Part shown: positions 1 through 8,823 of the stretch, one piece after another | Position numbering within the stretch: the first letter of the stretch is position 1 | Layout of the letters: each line of letters begins with the position of its first letter | Origin: Haliscomenobacter hydrossis DSM 1100 | GTDB lineage: Bacteria > Bacteroidota > Bacteroidia > Chitinophagales > Saprospiraceae | NCBI RefSeq assembly: GCF_000212735.1 | Contig: NC_015510.1 | Location: forward strand, 2,878,315-2,942,314 | Direction of reading: 5' to 3' | DNA length: 64,000 nucleotides | Notes under the pieces: generated by a model | What the model saw: only the letters and a program-made list of their open reading frames with translations | Told to the model about the DNA's origin: nothing | Databases searched by the model: none | Made by a program: the position numbers and the translations under genes

Positions 1-3000
1 TGCTGTTGTACCAGGGTTGCCCGGTTACGGGGTCAAAAACGGCCACGGCTACCCCTTGGACAAATACAGTGCGGAAAATGCGGTTGTTGTTGTACAAATA
101 ACGGGTAGGTACGTTGTTGGTTTGTGGATTGTAAGGTACCGACTCGGCAATGACGTTGTTGAGCTTGGACTGAAACGCCAATTTTCGGGTGGACAGCTCC
201 CAGCTGAGTTGTTGCTGGTCGCTCTGCAGCAATTGAAAATAATGCGATTGGTTCCAGCCATTACTCCCGCCAGGTTGGAACAAAAAAGAGCTGTTTTTCC
301 AGGCATCGGCACTGCGGGCAGTATCAGGCCGCATCCGCCAGTAATACACCCGGTCATTTTGAAAATTGACACTGGCTGGAGACCAGGCCAGCAATCCCGA
401 TTCCGATTTCAAGGTGTTGGTCAAAAAAGCGGGACTGTTGAACAACGTGGTAGTGTCTATTTCCAGGCGGAAAAGTTGGTCTTGATTGGTCGCACTGGCG
501 TACAAGGTAGGCCGCCGTTGAGTGGCCGTAAATATGCCAAAATCAAGGGGAGAAACGGGGAAAAAATCATTGGCCAGCACCACAAATTCCAGCCCTTCCT
601 GGCCAGCACTGCTGAGCAAACGATTGTTGTTTTCGGCGGCAGGAGACGGCAATTCGGCAATACGGTTAGCGGGATCGAGTTCTACCAGTAAGCGATTTTT
701 ACCCAGTGCCGCTTTGCCCAACACCGGCAAACGCAAGCGCAAGGTGTCGGCAAAACCCTGCATCTTGAGCCGGAAGGGGTAGGCAAAAATTTGCCCATCG
801 GGCAATATCCTTTTTACATTGATGCTCAACGAATCTTTGAAATTTTGCCCCAAATTCAAGACCGCCAGCGCTACCGTAAAAGAATCCTGATCTACCGTAG
901 GCGCAGCAGGTTGCAGGGTAAAACTGCCCAAATCGGGGGTGAAATCGGGGCCTTTGTAGCGGTTCATGCGAATGGCCGGATCACCGTGCAAACTGAGCTG
1001 CTCGCCCATGCTCCGAAAAATGAAGGAGTTGATGCCTTCCAAACTGCGCCGAGCCCGATTGTTCATTTCGCCTATCCCATCCAGATAATGCACCCCGCCC
1101 AGGGCTTGATAAAACTGGGTGAGGTAAAACTCCAGTGCGCCATCGTTGGCATAACCAGATGAGGCGATGTAAGCGATCCCGCCGCGATTGGGCACCAGGA
1201 TGAAACGTTCGCTGAGGCTGTTTTGGCGGTCGTACAACTTGCCCGAAAGACAGCCCAGGGAAAAAATCAGCGGGTAACGCCCCTGGTTGTTGAACAAGAG
1301 GGGATCATCTAGCCCAAAATCGGTATTGGTTACGCCACCATGTCCCAAAAAAACTTTGACGGACAGGCCCTCGTTTACCGCTTTGACAATTTCTTCGGCG
1401 GTGGAAAGCACTACGGTTTCGGCGCTCTGTTTGCTAACTGTGCTGACAATGGCACCAAAATCATTGTTGCTCAATACCGTAGCCGTCCGCTGGAGCCGGG
1501 CCTGGAAGGTGGCAATTTCATTGCCGCCATAATTTCCACCCGAAATGTGCATCACCCGTTTGCGCCAGGCCAGGGATTTAGCATCACGCGGCGCATCAAG
1601 GTTTTGTTCGTATTCTTTTACTTTGTTGAGGTAATCGCGGATTTGGCTGGGGTCTTGCGCGGCCAGTCGTCCCGTGGGGATAAAAGAGCTCAATTTGCCG
1701 TTGGCCGCAAACATCAGATTGTCCGAACCGGGTGTACCAAATGTAGGGATGAAATGTTCGGGGCGCATTTCGGCGTTGCGTTGCCTCAGCAGGTTGTATT
1801 CAATACCATGCCCGATGAGCAACAGATATTTAGGTTGTGCCAATTTGTACAAATACGCGCCAAAATTGCGCAAAGCCTGGGGATGATCGGGAATGCCGTA
1901 ACCAAACTGATCGAAAATTTGCTGGACATCCGCCACCAATACCTGATAAGACCCGCCCGTAGCCGAGCGGCGATACGCGGCGTATTCTTCCACGTAATCA
2001 CGACCCTGCCCGTCGTTGCGCAAACGAACGTGACCAATGATGACATAATTGGCCTGAACATTCCGATAATCGGCAAAAACCACGGGGCTAAGCTGAGTCA
2101 CTTCCCGCAATGCTTTGCCAGGATTGAACAGCAAAACTTGGGTTTTTTGAACCAATGTCGGCAAAGTAAAACGGTATTGGTTGGTGCCAAAAGGCTCCAG
2201 CACGACCCGTTGCAAGGTGTTTTGTACATAAGCAACAGGAGCCTCACCCCCATCAAAATCCGTAACTTCGTAAACACTCTTTTGGTTCTGGGGCTCCAAT
2301 AAAATGGTAGCGGTACTGGCTCGATTGAAACTAAAATCGGCAGGATACTCGATGCTGGCAAAGGCTGTAGAAAACGCCGCGTTGGAACCTTCCAGGTTTT
2401 CGATGCGCAGTTTGTGGCTGCGCCCCAAAGCGGTGGCGGCAATTTGCCCGGTATATTCCTTTACTTCATAACGCCCCAGGGTATCGTTGAGTAGCCATTG
2501 TCCATCCGTATTGCTGGGCGCATCGGTTTTAAAGGTGCGCAAACGCAGGCGGTGAAAATTGTTCGGGTTAGACCCCAGGCGGAGACGGAGCTGGGCGGGA
2601 GCACCTCCCGGAGCAACGTTGCCCAGGTTAAACTCAATTTCCCGGGCCTGGGCATAACCACTCCCAAAACCCTCGCCCATATCGTAACTGGAGTAAGCCA
2701 CCAGGTTTTCAAAATCGTAACGGGTATGATTGAATTGTTCTGAAAATACCGTGGTGATGGTTTTCCGACAGCTGGTGGTTCTGGCGGGTAGATTGGTCCA
2801 ATCATTGGGTTGGTCGAGGTAGCGCAAAGTGGGTCTTCCCGCAGGTGCAATGGTCAAAAAATAGACTGCAGTATCGGAGATCAAACTGTGTTGGGGATTG
2901 AACAGGTCGGAATCGGGGTGTTCAAACAAATGGCGATCCATTTCAGCCCGATTTTTAGTGCCAATGAATTCAAGATAGCCATTGGGTTGCAACACTGCGG

Positions 3001-3277
3001 CACCACTTGAGACATAAAGGGGGACTTCTTTGCCCATACAAAAAACCTGATACTGGCTTCCAGCGGTTGTACTTACGGGCAATCCAGCAGCTTGCAATAG
3101 GTTGTAATTCAAGCGATAGACCCCATCCTCTGCCACCTTTATTTTGTAATAAGTTTGATTGGGTACAATCCACTCCAGGCCATACAAGGTATCTGCGCCA
3201 AGGGGCATTTGGCCCCAGGCACTGACCAGCACCAACAAAGTGCTCGATAATCCAAACAGCCACCGCAGCATTTGCAT
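1..3277 (-). CDS. Gingipain-type C25 cysteine peptidase, PorU-like (C-terminus beyond window)
   Basis: The frame is open from an ATG at 3277 to the window edge (1092 codons), so the C-terminus is missing. A signal peptide (hydrophobic residues 4-20, cleavage near a Gly-Gln) is followed by a domain with YYKIKVAEDGVYRL, typical of the N-terminal region of type IX secretion sortases. The catalytic dyad of family C25 is visible: His646 in FLGHGG and Cys676 in SLGCLSG. A GDPAIRM segment ends the peptidase domain, and CARDB/Ig-like sequence follows. Family knowledge: PorU cleaves the C-terminal sorting signal of T9SS cargo at the outer membrane and attaches A-LPS; related C25 proteins (PorU2 type or secreted proteases) share this layout. 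The long tail after the catalytic domain fits PorU2 or a C25 cargo protease better than minimal PorU. The family is clear, the exact role is not. Confidence 0.85.
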   Translation of the reverse strand, partial: MQMLRWLFGLSSTLLVLVSAWGQMPLGADTLYGLEWIVPNQTYYKIKVAEDGVYRLNYNLLQAAGLPVSTTAGSQYQVFCMGKEVPLYVSSGAAVLQPNGYLEFIGTKNRAEMDRHLFEHPDSDLFNPQHSLISDTAVYFLTIAPAGRPTLRYLDQPNDWTNLPARTTSCRKTITTVFSEQFNHTRYDFENLVAYSSYDMGEGFGSGYAQAREIEFNLGNVAPGGAPAQLRLRLGSNPNNFHRLRLRTFKTDAPSNTDGQWLLNDTLGRYEVKEYTGQIAATALGRSHKLRIENLEGSNAAFSTAFASIEYPADFSFNRASTATILLEPQNQKSVYEVTDFDGGEAPVAYVQNTLQRVVLEPFGTNQYRFTLPTLVQKTQVLLFNPGKALREVTQLSPVVFADYRNVQANYVIIGHVRLRNDGQGRDYVEEYAAYRRSATGGSYQVLVADVQQIFDQFGYGIPDHPQALRNFGAYLYKLAQPKYLLLIGHGIEYNLLRQRNAEMRPEHFIPTFGTPGSDNLMFAANGKLSSFIPTGRLAAQDPSQIRDYLNKVKEYEQNLDAPRDAKSLAWRKRVMHISGGNYGGNEIATFQARLQRTATVLSNNDFGAIVSTVSKQSAETVVLSTAEEIVKAVNEGLSVKVFLGHGGVTNTDFGLDDPLLFNNQGRYPLIFSLGCLSGKLYDRQNSLSERFILVPNRGGIAYIASSGYANDGALEFYLTQFYQALGGVHYLDGIGEMNNRARRSLEGINSFIFRSMGEQLSLHGDPAIRMNRYKGPDFTPDLGSFTLQPAAPTVDQDSFTVALAVLNLGQNFKDSLSINVKRILPDGQIFAYPFRLKMQGFADTLRLRLPVLGKAALGKNRLLVELDPANRIAELPSPAAENNNRLLSSAGQEGLEFVVLANDFFPVSPLDFGIFTATQRRPTLYASATNQDQLFRLEIDTTTLFNSPAFLTNTLKSESGLLAWSPASVNFQNDRVYYWRMRPDTARSADAWKNSSFLFQPGGSNGWNQSHYFQLLQSDQQQLSWELSTRKLAFQSKLNNVIAESVPYNPQTNNVPTRYLYNNNRIFRTVFVQGVAVAVFDPVTGQPWYNS

Positions 3278-3384
3278 AGAGGTTTACTTTTTTGTGTGGA
3301 TAATGGATTTTTCGCCGCGCATTCAGTGCGAAAAGCATTACCTTAGTTATACATTAGACTTGTTGTAACACAAAAATAGCAATT

Positions 3385-4071
3385 ATGATTTTCCCAATTG
3401 GCGATGATAATGTTAAAGGAGGCCATTATCCTTTTGTAAGCTATACTTTATTGGCCATAAACATTGTGGTTTTTTTATTGCAGCTGAGTCAGGGTGACCA
3501 GCAAGGGCAATTCATCATGGAGTACGGTGCCATTCCGGCGGAAGTAACCCAGGGACAACGGGTGTATACGCTCATCACCAGCATGTTTTTACACGGGAGT
3601 GTTGGGCACATCGTAGGCAATATGTTGTTTCTCTGGATTTTTGCGGATAACATTGAAGCGGTAATTGGCAGCACCCGCTTCTTGATTTTTTATCTGGCGG
3701 GAGGGCTCGTTGCGCATGCCGCGCACATTTATTTCAATATGGACAGCCAAATCCCCACGGTTGGGGCCAGTGGTGCCATCGCTGGCGTGCTGGGCGCGTA
3801 CATGATCATGTTCCCGCAGTCGCAGGTAAAAGTGCTCTTCCTCATCTTCCCTTTTCGGGTGCCTGCTTTGTTGTTTTTAGGTTTTTGGATTTTCTCGCAG
3901 TTTCAATACGGCGTAGGTAGCTTGCAAATTGAAACCGCCGAAACCGATGGGATCGCCTATTGGGCGCACATTGGCGGTTTTGTATTTGGGGCAGTACGAG
4001 GTTTTTCACTGCGGAACGAATACATTCGATCGTTGAAAAGGGGTTTTCGGGAAGAGGATTTGGTGGATTGA
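3385..4071 (+). CDS. Rhomboid family intramembrane serine protease
   Basis: A 228-residue polytopic membrane protein. It carries the rhomboid serine motif GASGAIAG (Ser129) and a His in WAHIGGFVFG (His195), the catalytic dyad of the family, plus an HGSVGHIVGNM segment in an early helix. About six transmembrane segments can be seen, and a basic/acidic tail ends the protein. Rhomboids cleave transmembrane substrates within the inner membrane; the substrate cannot be told from sequence. The gene is divergent from the C25 peptidase (108 bp between starts) and convergent with the GH73 gene, with a long hairpin between them. The ATG is the first in frame and starts directly with a typical MIFPIGD leader. 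Confidence 0.92.
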   Translation: MIFPIGDDNVKGGHYPFVSYTLLAINIVVFLLQLSQGDQQGQFIMEYGAIPAEVTQGQRVYTLITSMFLHGSVGHIVGNMLFLWIFADNIEAVIGSTRFLIFYLAGGLVAHAAHIYFNMDSQIPTVGASGAIAGVLGAYMIMFPQSQVKVLFLIFPFRVPALLFLGFWIFSQFQYGVGSLQIETAETDGIAYWAHIGGFVFGAVRGFSLRNEYIRSLKRGFREEDLVD

Positions 4072-4111
4072 GGTATAACACCCCGCCTGCGGCGGAAATA
4101 TATAAAGACAA

Positions 4112-4195
4112 TTTCACCACGGATTCCACAGATTTTCACAGATTTTATGGATGTGGCTAAAAAGTCTGTGAAAATCTGTGGAATCCGTGGTGAAA
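4112..4195. repeat. Long inverted repeat between convergent genes (probable bidirectional terminator)
   Basis: Two arms of about 34 bp (4112-4145 and 4161-4195) are reverse complements except for one extra base, separated by about 15 bp. The arms are built from words such as tttcaccacggattccac and cacagattttcacag. It sits between the rhomboid stop (4071) and the GH73 stop (4241), where a two-way terminator is expected. The same word family (cacagatt/aatctgtg/ccgtggtg) recurs at 9886-9930, 11856-12075 and about 14853-14905, so this is also a dispersed repeat. Confidence 0.8.
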
Positions 4196-4240
4196 AAATC
4201 CGCGGTGAACGGTTGCCGAGCGAAGCCGAGGCATCAACCT

Positions 4241-5152
4241 CTAATCGTGCTGGTACAATTCCAGATCTTCGATCAAATGAATGAGTTTTTGTGCATATTT
4301 TTTGTCCGTAGCATATCCCGCCTTGGAGAGGCCGTAGGCCCAATCCGCATAATTTCTTGCGCCCAATTTCTTCAAGGGGCGGTACCGCGCAGACTGTAGC
4401 AGTTCGCTGTGCGATCGGAAACTCTCCCAGGCAGAAGGAAAAACCCGGAAAAAATCCTTGTGGGTGTCATCGGTAAAATTGCGGCAGTGTCCCCGGCCAC
4501 ATGTTCGGGAAAAACACTTGATGCCAAAATGGTTGTTGGCTTTAGCAGACAGTGGGCTTTCCCCGGCGTCACTTTCCAGGAGTCCCTGCGCCAGGGTAAT
4601 GCTGGCGGGGATGCCGAATTTGCTTTGTTCGGTTTTGGCAATGTCGACAAAGCGCTGGATATAGGCCAGTTGTTTTTGACGCTTGGATTGGCGTTTGCTG
4701 GCAGGTTCAAACACCTCGTCTTGATCCGGAAAACTGACGTTTTGAAAGGTATTGGCCAACTCCCCCAATGAATTGACCCGGGTAGTGGCTGCTCCCCGGC
4801 CAGCTGGCCTGCTTTCTTGCACAGGAGGAGGAGAAGCAGCCGGGGAGCGATCCACTGGGGCCGCCCCCTCGGTGCTAAAATTGAGCATAGAAACGTTCAT
4901 CGGATGTACGGGATCTTTGGTTTGTGCAGCATTGACGGGATTGGGCGCAAGGCTCTGAACCGCCACTACCGTTTCGGAGGCAGCATTCAGGTGCAAATCC
5001 ACACTCAATTCTCGCGAACTGATGCCATATCCGACAATTGAAAACAAGGCAGCCTGAAACCAATACCGGCTTACTGCCCGGCGTACATCATGGTGGGTTT
5101 GGCGCAGTTTGGATTGAAGTACAGTCAGGTGATCGAGTTTGAATGTTTTCAT
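4241..5152 (-). CDS. Membrane-anchored GH73 glucosaminidase domain protein
   Basis: 303 residues. A cytoplasmic basic N-terminus and one hydrophobic segment (about 31-46) are followed by a Pro/Ser-rich linker (about 95-125). The glucosaminidase domain spans about 162-301. The family signature is clear: ITLAQGLLESDAGESPL with the catalytic Glu193, then NNHFGIKCF, and YADWAYGLSKAGYATD near the end. Family knowledge: GH73 enzymes (FlgJ C-terminal, LytD, bacterial autolysins) cut the N-acetylglucosaminyl bond in peptidoglycan. Two Cys pairs between 213 and 223 suggest an extracytoplasmic disulfide. The single TM points to a periplasm-facing anchored autolysin. It is divergent from ompH with 240 bp between starts. 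Confidence 0.9.
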   Translation of the reverse strand: MKTFKLDHLTVLQSKLRQTHHDVRRAVSRYWFQAALFSIVGYGISSRELSVDLHLNAASETVVAVQSLAPNPVNAAQTKDPVHPMNVSMLNFSTEGAAPVDRSPAASPPPVQESRPAGRGAATTRVNSLGELANTFQNVSFPDQDEVFEPASKRQSKRQKQLAYIQRFVDIAKTEQSKFGIPASITLAQGLLESDAGESPLSAKANNHFGIKCFSRTCGRGHCRNFTDDTHKDFFRVFPSAWESFRSHSELLQSARYRPLKKLGARNYADWAYGLSKAGYATDKKYAQKLIHLIEDLELYQHD

Positions 5153-5392
5153 AGACTTATATTTTGGATCCTTGTTTTAAAAACAACAACGCAAATTAAA
5201 TCAAAACTTTTTGTTTTTACAAGCAAAAAATACATTTTGTTTTTTATTTTTTATTGCGGCCTGATACAACCGATTGCCAAGGCCAGGAATCATTTGGTGT
5301 TGTGACTCTGTCACAGAATCTGCGTTTAATAGTTGGGAGAGTTCAGGACTACTCCTACCTTTACAGCTTAAATTTGAAATCAGCTAAGGAAC

Positions 5393-5902
5393 ATGAAAAA
5401 AATCACGTTGGCTTTTGTAGCATTGTTTGCCGTACTCGGCACTGTTTCAGCCCAGAAGTATGGTCACCTCAATTATGGCAATCTACTGAATGCCATGCCC
5501 GCTGTGAAAGACGCGGATAAACAGTTGGAAGATTTCCAAAAAGCCTTGGTTTCCAAAGGAGAAGAAATGAGCAAAAAACTCAACGAAGGGTATTTGGCTT
5601 ATTTAAAAGCCCAACAATCTCAAACTGTTGCGCCGGTTAAACTCCAAGAAACACAAGCACAATTGGAAGCGGAGCAAACGGCCCTAAAAAGTTACGAAGA
5701 ATCCGCTCGTGAGCAGATCGGGGCCAAAAGAGAACAATTGTTGAAACCCATTCTGGATAAAGTCAATGCGGCCATTACGGCTGTTGCCAAAGAAAAAGGG
5801 TACACCTTTGTTTTTGACACCAGTTCTTTCAACGCCATATTGTTTGCCCAAGACTCGGAGGATATTTTTCCTTTGATGAAAACCAAATTGGGAATTCAGT
5901 AG
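5393..5902 (+). CDS. OmpH/Skp family periplasmic chaperone-like protein
   Basis: 169 residues with a clean signal peptide (MKKITLAFVALF..., cleavage after VSA-Q). The mature part starts YGHLNYGNLLNAMPAVKDAD, the usual OmpH/Skp opening. A charged, Ala/Lys/Glu/Gln-rich helical section (about 45-110) forms the coiled-coil tentacles of the Skp fold, and the end is a short beta part (YTFVFDTSSFNAILFA). Skp binds unfolded outer-membrane proteins in the periplasm and hands them to Bam. Bacteroidota often carry several copies, usually next to bamA; here it stands alone. Its TAG stop (5900-5902) forms the first bases of the hairpin tandem array that follows. Confidence 0.9.
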   Translation: MKKITLAFVALFAVLGTVSAQKYGHLNYGNLLNAMPAVKDADKQLEDFQKALVSKGEEMSKKLNEGYLAYLKAQQSQTVAPVKLQETQAQLEAEQTALKSYEESAREQIGAKREQLLKPILDKVNAAITAVAKEKGYTFVFDTSSFNAILFAQDSEDIFPLMKTKLGIQ

Positions 5903-6240
5903 GGACAACCCTGCGTGGTTGTCCTGATCATAGGGACAACCCTGCGTGGTTGTCCTGATCATAGGGACAACCCTGCGTGGTTGTCCTGATCATAGGGGCG
6001 ACCCTGCGTGGTTGTCCTGATCATAGGGACAACCCTGCGTGGTTGTCCTGATCATAGGGGCGACCCTGCGTGGTTGTCCTGATCATAGGGACAACCCTGC
6101 GTGGTTGTCCTGATCATAGGGACAACCCTGCGTGGTTGTCCTGATCATAGGGGCGACCCTGTGTGGTTGCCCTGATCGTGGGGCGACCCTGTGTGGTTGC
6201 CCTGATCGTGGGGCGACCACGCAGGGTCGCCCCTACAAAT
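5900..6240. repeat. Tandem array of ten 30-31-bp hairpin units plus one inverted unit
   Basis: Nine head-to-tail 31-bp units (5900, 5931, 5962, 5993, 6024, 6055, 6086, 6117, 6148) and one 30-bp unit (6179) are followed by one unit in the opposite orientation (6209-6240). Each unit contains an 8-bp stem ggacaacc / ggttgtcc around a ctgcgt loop, then a tgatca spacer. In some units the left arm is ggggcgacc, which pairs less well with the right arm. The last units drift together (tgtgtgg, ttgccc). The array begins on the stop codon of ompH and ends 10 bp before the radical SAM start. No unique spacers are present, so it is not CRISPR. It may act as a terminator or mRNA-stabilising array; that is inference. 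Confidence 0.95.
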
Positions 6241-6249
6241 TCACTGCCC

Positions 6250-7239
6250 ATGCTTTTGGTCACACCACGCAAAATTTGGAATGCCGCAAAAGTACTGAGC
6301 TCATACTACCTCACTCGTTTGCTTCAGCGCCCCATCCAGTGGGGGCTTCCCTTTACTCTTTCCATAGAGCCCACCACGGCTTGCAACCTGCGTTGCCCGG
6401 AATGTCCCAGTGGATTGAGGGCTTTTACCCGTCCAACTGGCAATTTGCGGCCCGATTTTTTCCGCCGCACCATTGATGACCTCTACCGCGATTTGTACTT
6501 CCTGATCTTCTATTTTCAGGGAGAACCTTACATCAATCCCGAATTTTTGAACATGGTGAAATACGCGTCTAAGCGCGGTATTTACACCATCACCTCTACC
6601 AACGGCCATTTTTTGAGCGAAGAAAATGCGCGCCAAACCGTAGAATCTGGTCTCGACCGCCTGATCATATCGGTTGATGGCAGTACCCAGGAAGTGTACG
6701 AACAATACCGCAAGAGTGGAAAACTGGAAATCGTGCTACAAGGCGCACGCAATGTGGTCAAGTGGAAAAAACAGTTGGGTTCAAAAACGCCACACCTTAT
6801 CTTTCAATTTTTGGTGGTACGCCCCAACGAACACCAAATTCCGGACATTTATCGCTTGGCCCGCGAAATCGGGATTGATGAGGTAAAGTTAAAAACGGCC
6901 CAAATCTACGATTACGCACAAGGCAACCCGCTGATTCCAAGCATCGATCAGTATTCCCGCTACCGCCAGACTGAAGATGGCAGCTACCGCATCAAAAACC
7001 GTTTGCTCAACCATTGCTGGAAACTCTGGCACGCTTGTGTGATCACCTGGGATGGCATGGTCGTGCCTTGTTGTTTTGACAAAGACGCAAAATACCGCAT
7101 GGGCAACTTGCAAGAACAGTCCCTGCGCGAGGTCTGGCAGCAAAAACCCTATCAGGATTTTCGCAAAAACATCCTCAAAGGGCGCGACCAAATTGACATT
7201 TGTACCAATTGCACCGAAGGTTGTAAAGTTTGGGCATAA
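6250..7239 (+). CDS. Radical SAM/SPASM domain protein
   Basis: 329 residues from the ATG at 6250; upstream in-frame starts lie inside the repeat array and are unlikely. The radical SAM CxxxCxxC motif is C45-NLR-C49-PE-C52 after LSIEPTTA. Later motifs fit the AdoMet barrel: YFQGEPYINPEF and RLIISVDGSTQEVYEQYRKS. A C-terminal SPASM-type Cys cluster binds auxiliary iron-sulfur: CWKLWHACVITWDG, VPCCFDKD and CTNCTEGC. Family knowledge: such stand-alone SPASM proteins include peptide-modifying and glycan-related enzymes. No precursor peptide or biosynthetic partner is visible, so the substrate is unknown. Start choice is supported by the fact that recognisable family sequence begins about 30 residues in. 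Confidence 0.88.
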   Translation: MLLVTPRKIWNAAKVLSSYYLTRLLQRPIQWGLPFTLSIEPTTACNLRCPECPSGLRAFTRPTGNLRPDFFRRTIDDLYRDLYFLIFYFQGEPYINPEFLNMVKYASKRGIYTITSTNGHFLSEENARQTVESGLDRLIISVDGSTQEVYEQYRKSGKLEIVLQGARNVVKWKKQLGSKTPHLIFQFLVVRPNEHQIPDIYRLAREIGIDEVKLKTAQIYDYAQGNPLIPSIDQYSRYRQTEDGSYRIKNRLLNHCWKLWHACVITWDGMVVPCCFDKDAKYRMGNLQEQSLREVWQQKPYQDFRKNILKGRDQIDICTNCTEGCKVWA

Positions 7240-7775
7240 ATTTTTCACAAAATTTTATTCGGTTATTCCTACTCATACAAATGGATAAGCCCATGAAGGC
7301 TTTTTCTGCCCTATGTAACATTCATTTTACACCAAATTAGCGAAATTCATCATCAGTTGCAGTGTATCACGGGAATGTAAAAATTAAAAAATTTAAGTAA
7401 AATAATTGTGTTTTGTGCTGAAAATTGCGATCTTTAACCCCACGTCGCTTGAATTAATTAAGTATTTCTACTTTTGTGTTGTTGAAGAGAATCCACCTAG
7501 GATTACCCGAGGGAATTGTTGTGAGAACCACTAGATTAATCGCTTCGAATTTGTTTGTTGACGTGTGAACACCTATCGCTTGTTTAATCACTGCGATCAA
7601 GAAAAAACGTACCTAAAATTTTTACTCGAATCAGGAAGCATATACATGCAAGTACTGGTTCAGCGTAAGTCTGTGTCTGTGTACATTTCGGGAATGTGTA
7701 GCGTCGAAATTGTTAAGGAGAGCAATTGAACCGTAAGCAACCATATTTTTTTAGAGGCTTTCAAAACTCAGCAAA
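7240..7775 (+). other. Intergenic region with a long leader before the TPR gene
   Basis: 536 bp without a convincing protein gene. The first 200 bp are AT-rich. A Bacteroidota-type promoter lies at 7449-7476, which predicts a 5' leader of about 290 nt before the TPR start. The leader is less AT-rich than the promoter region and has no tmRNA motif. I do not recognise it as a known RNA class, although a structured leader or small RNA is possible. Confidence 0.4.
7449..7476 (+). promoter_or_regulatory. Probable Bacteroidota sigma-ABfrA-type promoter
   Basis: TTG at 7449-7451 and TACTTTTG at 7469-7476 are separated by 17 bp, matching the -33 TTG / -7 TAnnTTTG consensus of Bacteroidota. Transcription would start near 7483, about 290 nt upstream of the TPR gene. 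Confidence 0.5.
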
Positions 7776-8714
7776 ATGCTTTTCAAAATCATCCTGTCCG
7801 GTCATCTGGAGTTCGGAACCGACAGAACATTTGAGCTCGTCATGAATATGTTTCAGCAGCGTGCCGAAACGTATTACAAAAACGATATCCTGCTGAAATC
7901 CATTGATATTTTTATTGCTGAACAAAACATGCTGGATGTCCCCCGCCTGATCGTTCCCATTGCCACCGAAAAATCCTGGCGCAACACCGTACATTTATTG
8001 GATACCATCTCTCAATATGCCATTGCCGGAAACATTGGTGCCTGGAAACTGGACAATGGTTCCTTGGTTGAACATGCCTTCCTGGAGCCGAAAGGCGACA
8101 AGACCGCCGTTCAGTCTTATTTGCGTGGCCGCGAGCTCCTGATTCAGGGACAACAAACGGAGGCTCGGGATGCACTGAGTGCTGCCATCGAAAAGTTTGC
8201 CCGCCACGCTTTGGCTTACGAGCGCCGGGGATACGTCAACTATAAATTGGGCAACATCAACGATGCCATGTACGATTTTACCAAGAGCATCGATATTTAC
8301 CCGCATAGCCCCGAAGCTTACATGGGCCGGGCAATAGTACGTTTGCATCAAAAAAACCATGCCGCAGCGGCTGCCGATCTGGATATGGCCATCAAAACTT
8401 CCATTCCGCACCAGCCCATCCACTGGCGGGCACGGCGGATGAAAGGGGAATGCCACGTTGAACTGAATGAGTTTGCCAAAGCAGAATTTGAACTGAAGTT
8501 GGTGACCAATAAAACCTTCACCGAAGGAGATTCCAATGCCGCCTGGCAGCCCCGGGCTTATTACAACTACGGTCGGGCTTTGTTCGGCAGTGGCAAATTC
8601 AAGGAGGCCTTTCAGGCTGCGGATAAAGCGCGGCACCTCACGCAGGAACCTTCGGCGGATTTGCTGCAATTTGTCCATACCGCAGCAGAAAAAGCCGGGG
8701 TGTCAAAAAATTAA
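7776..8714 (+). CDS. Tetratricopeptide repeat protein
   Basis: 312 residues with no signal peptide. The N-terminal 110 residues (MLFKIILSGHLEFGTDRTF...) are not recognised. From about 112 to 300 there are TPR-like helix pairs: RGRELLIQGQQTEARDALSA, AYERRGYVNYKLGNINDAMY, AYMGRAIVRLHQKNHAAAAA and YYNYGRALFGSGKFKEAFQA, with the usual small residue at position 8 and Ala at 20. TPRs mediate protein-protein contacts, and no catalytic motif is visible. A perfect 11-bp hairpin with a T-run ends the transcript. Other starts such as the internal ATGs at about residues 23-25 are possible but would cut the folded N-terminal part. Confidence 0.8.
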   Translation: MLFKIILSGHLEFGTDRTFELVMNMFQQRAETYYKNDILLKSIDIFIAEQNMLDVPRLIVPIATEKSWRNTVHLLDTISQYAIAGNIGAWKLDNGSLVEHAFLEPKGDKTAVQSYLRGRELLIQGQQTEARDALSAAIEKFARHALAYERRGYVNYKLGNINDAMYDFTKSIDIYPHSPEAYMGRAIVRLHQKNHAAAAADLDMAIKTSIPHQPIHWRARRMKGECHVELNEFAKAEFELKLVTNKTFTEGDSNAAWQPRAYYNYGRALFGSGKFKEAFQAADKARHLTQEPSADLLQFVHTAAEKAGVSKN

Positions 8715-8737
8715 ACGGTTACAAACTAAATAAGATT

Positions 8738-8774
8738 CAAAAGGGGCAGCCGACCAGTTGCCCCTTTTGATTTT
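8738..8774 (+). terminator. Rho-independent terminator after the TPR gene
   Basis: Perfect 11-bp stem caaaaggggca / tgccccttttg (8738-8748 and 8759-8769), 10-nt loop, followed by atttttac. It lies 24 bp after the TPR stop. Confidence 0.85.
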
Positions 8775-8823
8775 TACACACTTCTCCTCTACTCTTGTTA
8801 TCTTGTGGTAAATATCGAGTACC

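Noticed and set aside
1340-2302. A 320-codon open frame on the plus strand
   Set aside because: It lies antisense to the C25 peptidase, whose signal peptide and catalytic motifs are coherent on the minus strand. The plus frame has no recognisable domain.
5900-6240. Possible CRISPR array
   Set aside because: The 31-bp units abut directly with no unique spacers, and each unit is itself a hairpin.
6250-7239. Radical SAM protein as the maturase of the sulfatase at 20 kb
   Set aside because: Its motifs fit a generic SPASM protein, it is 13 kb away, and nothing links the two.
7483-7760. tmRNA or 6S RNA in the leader
   Set aside because: No tRNA-like ends, no tag frame and no recognisable 6S bubble.
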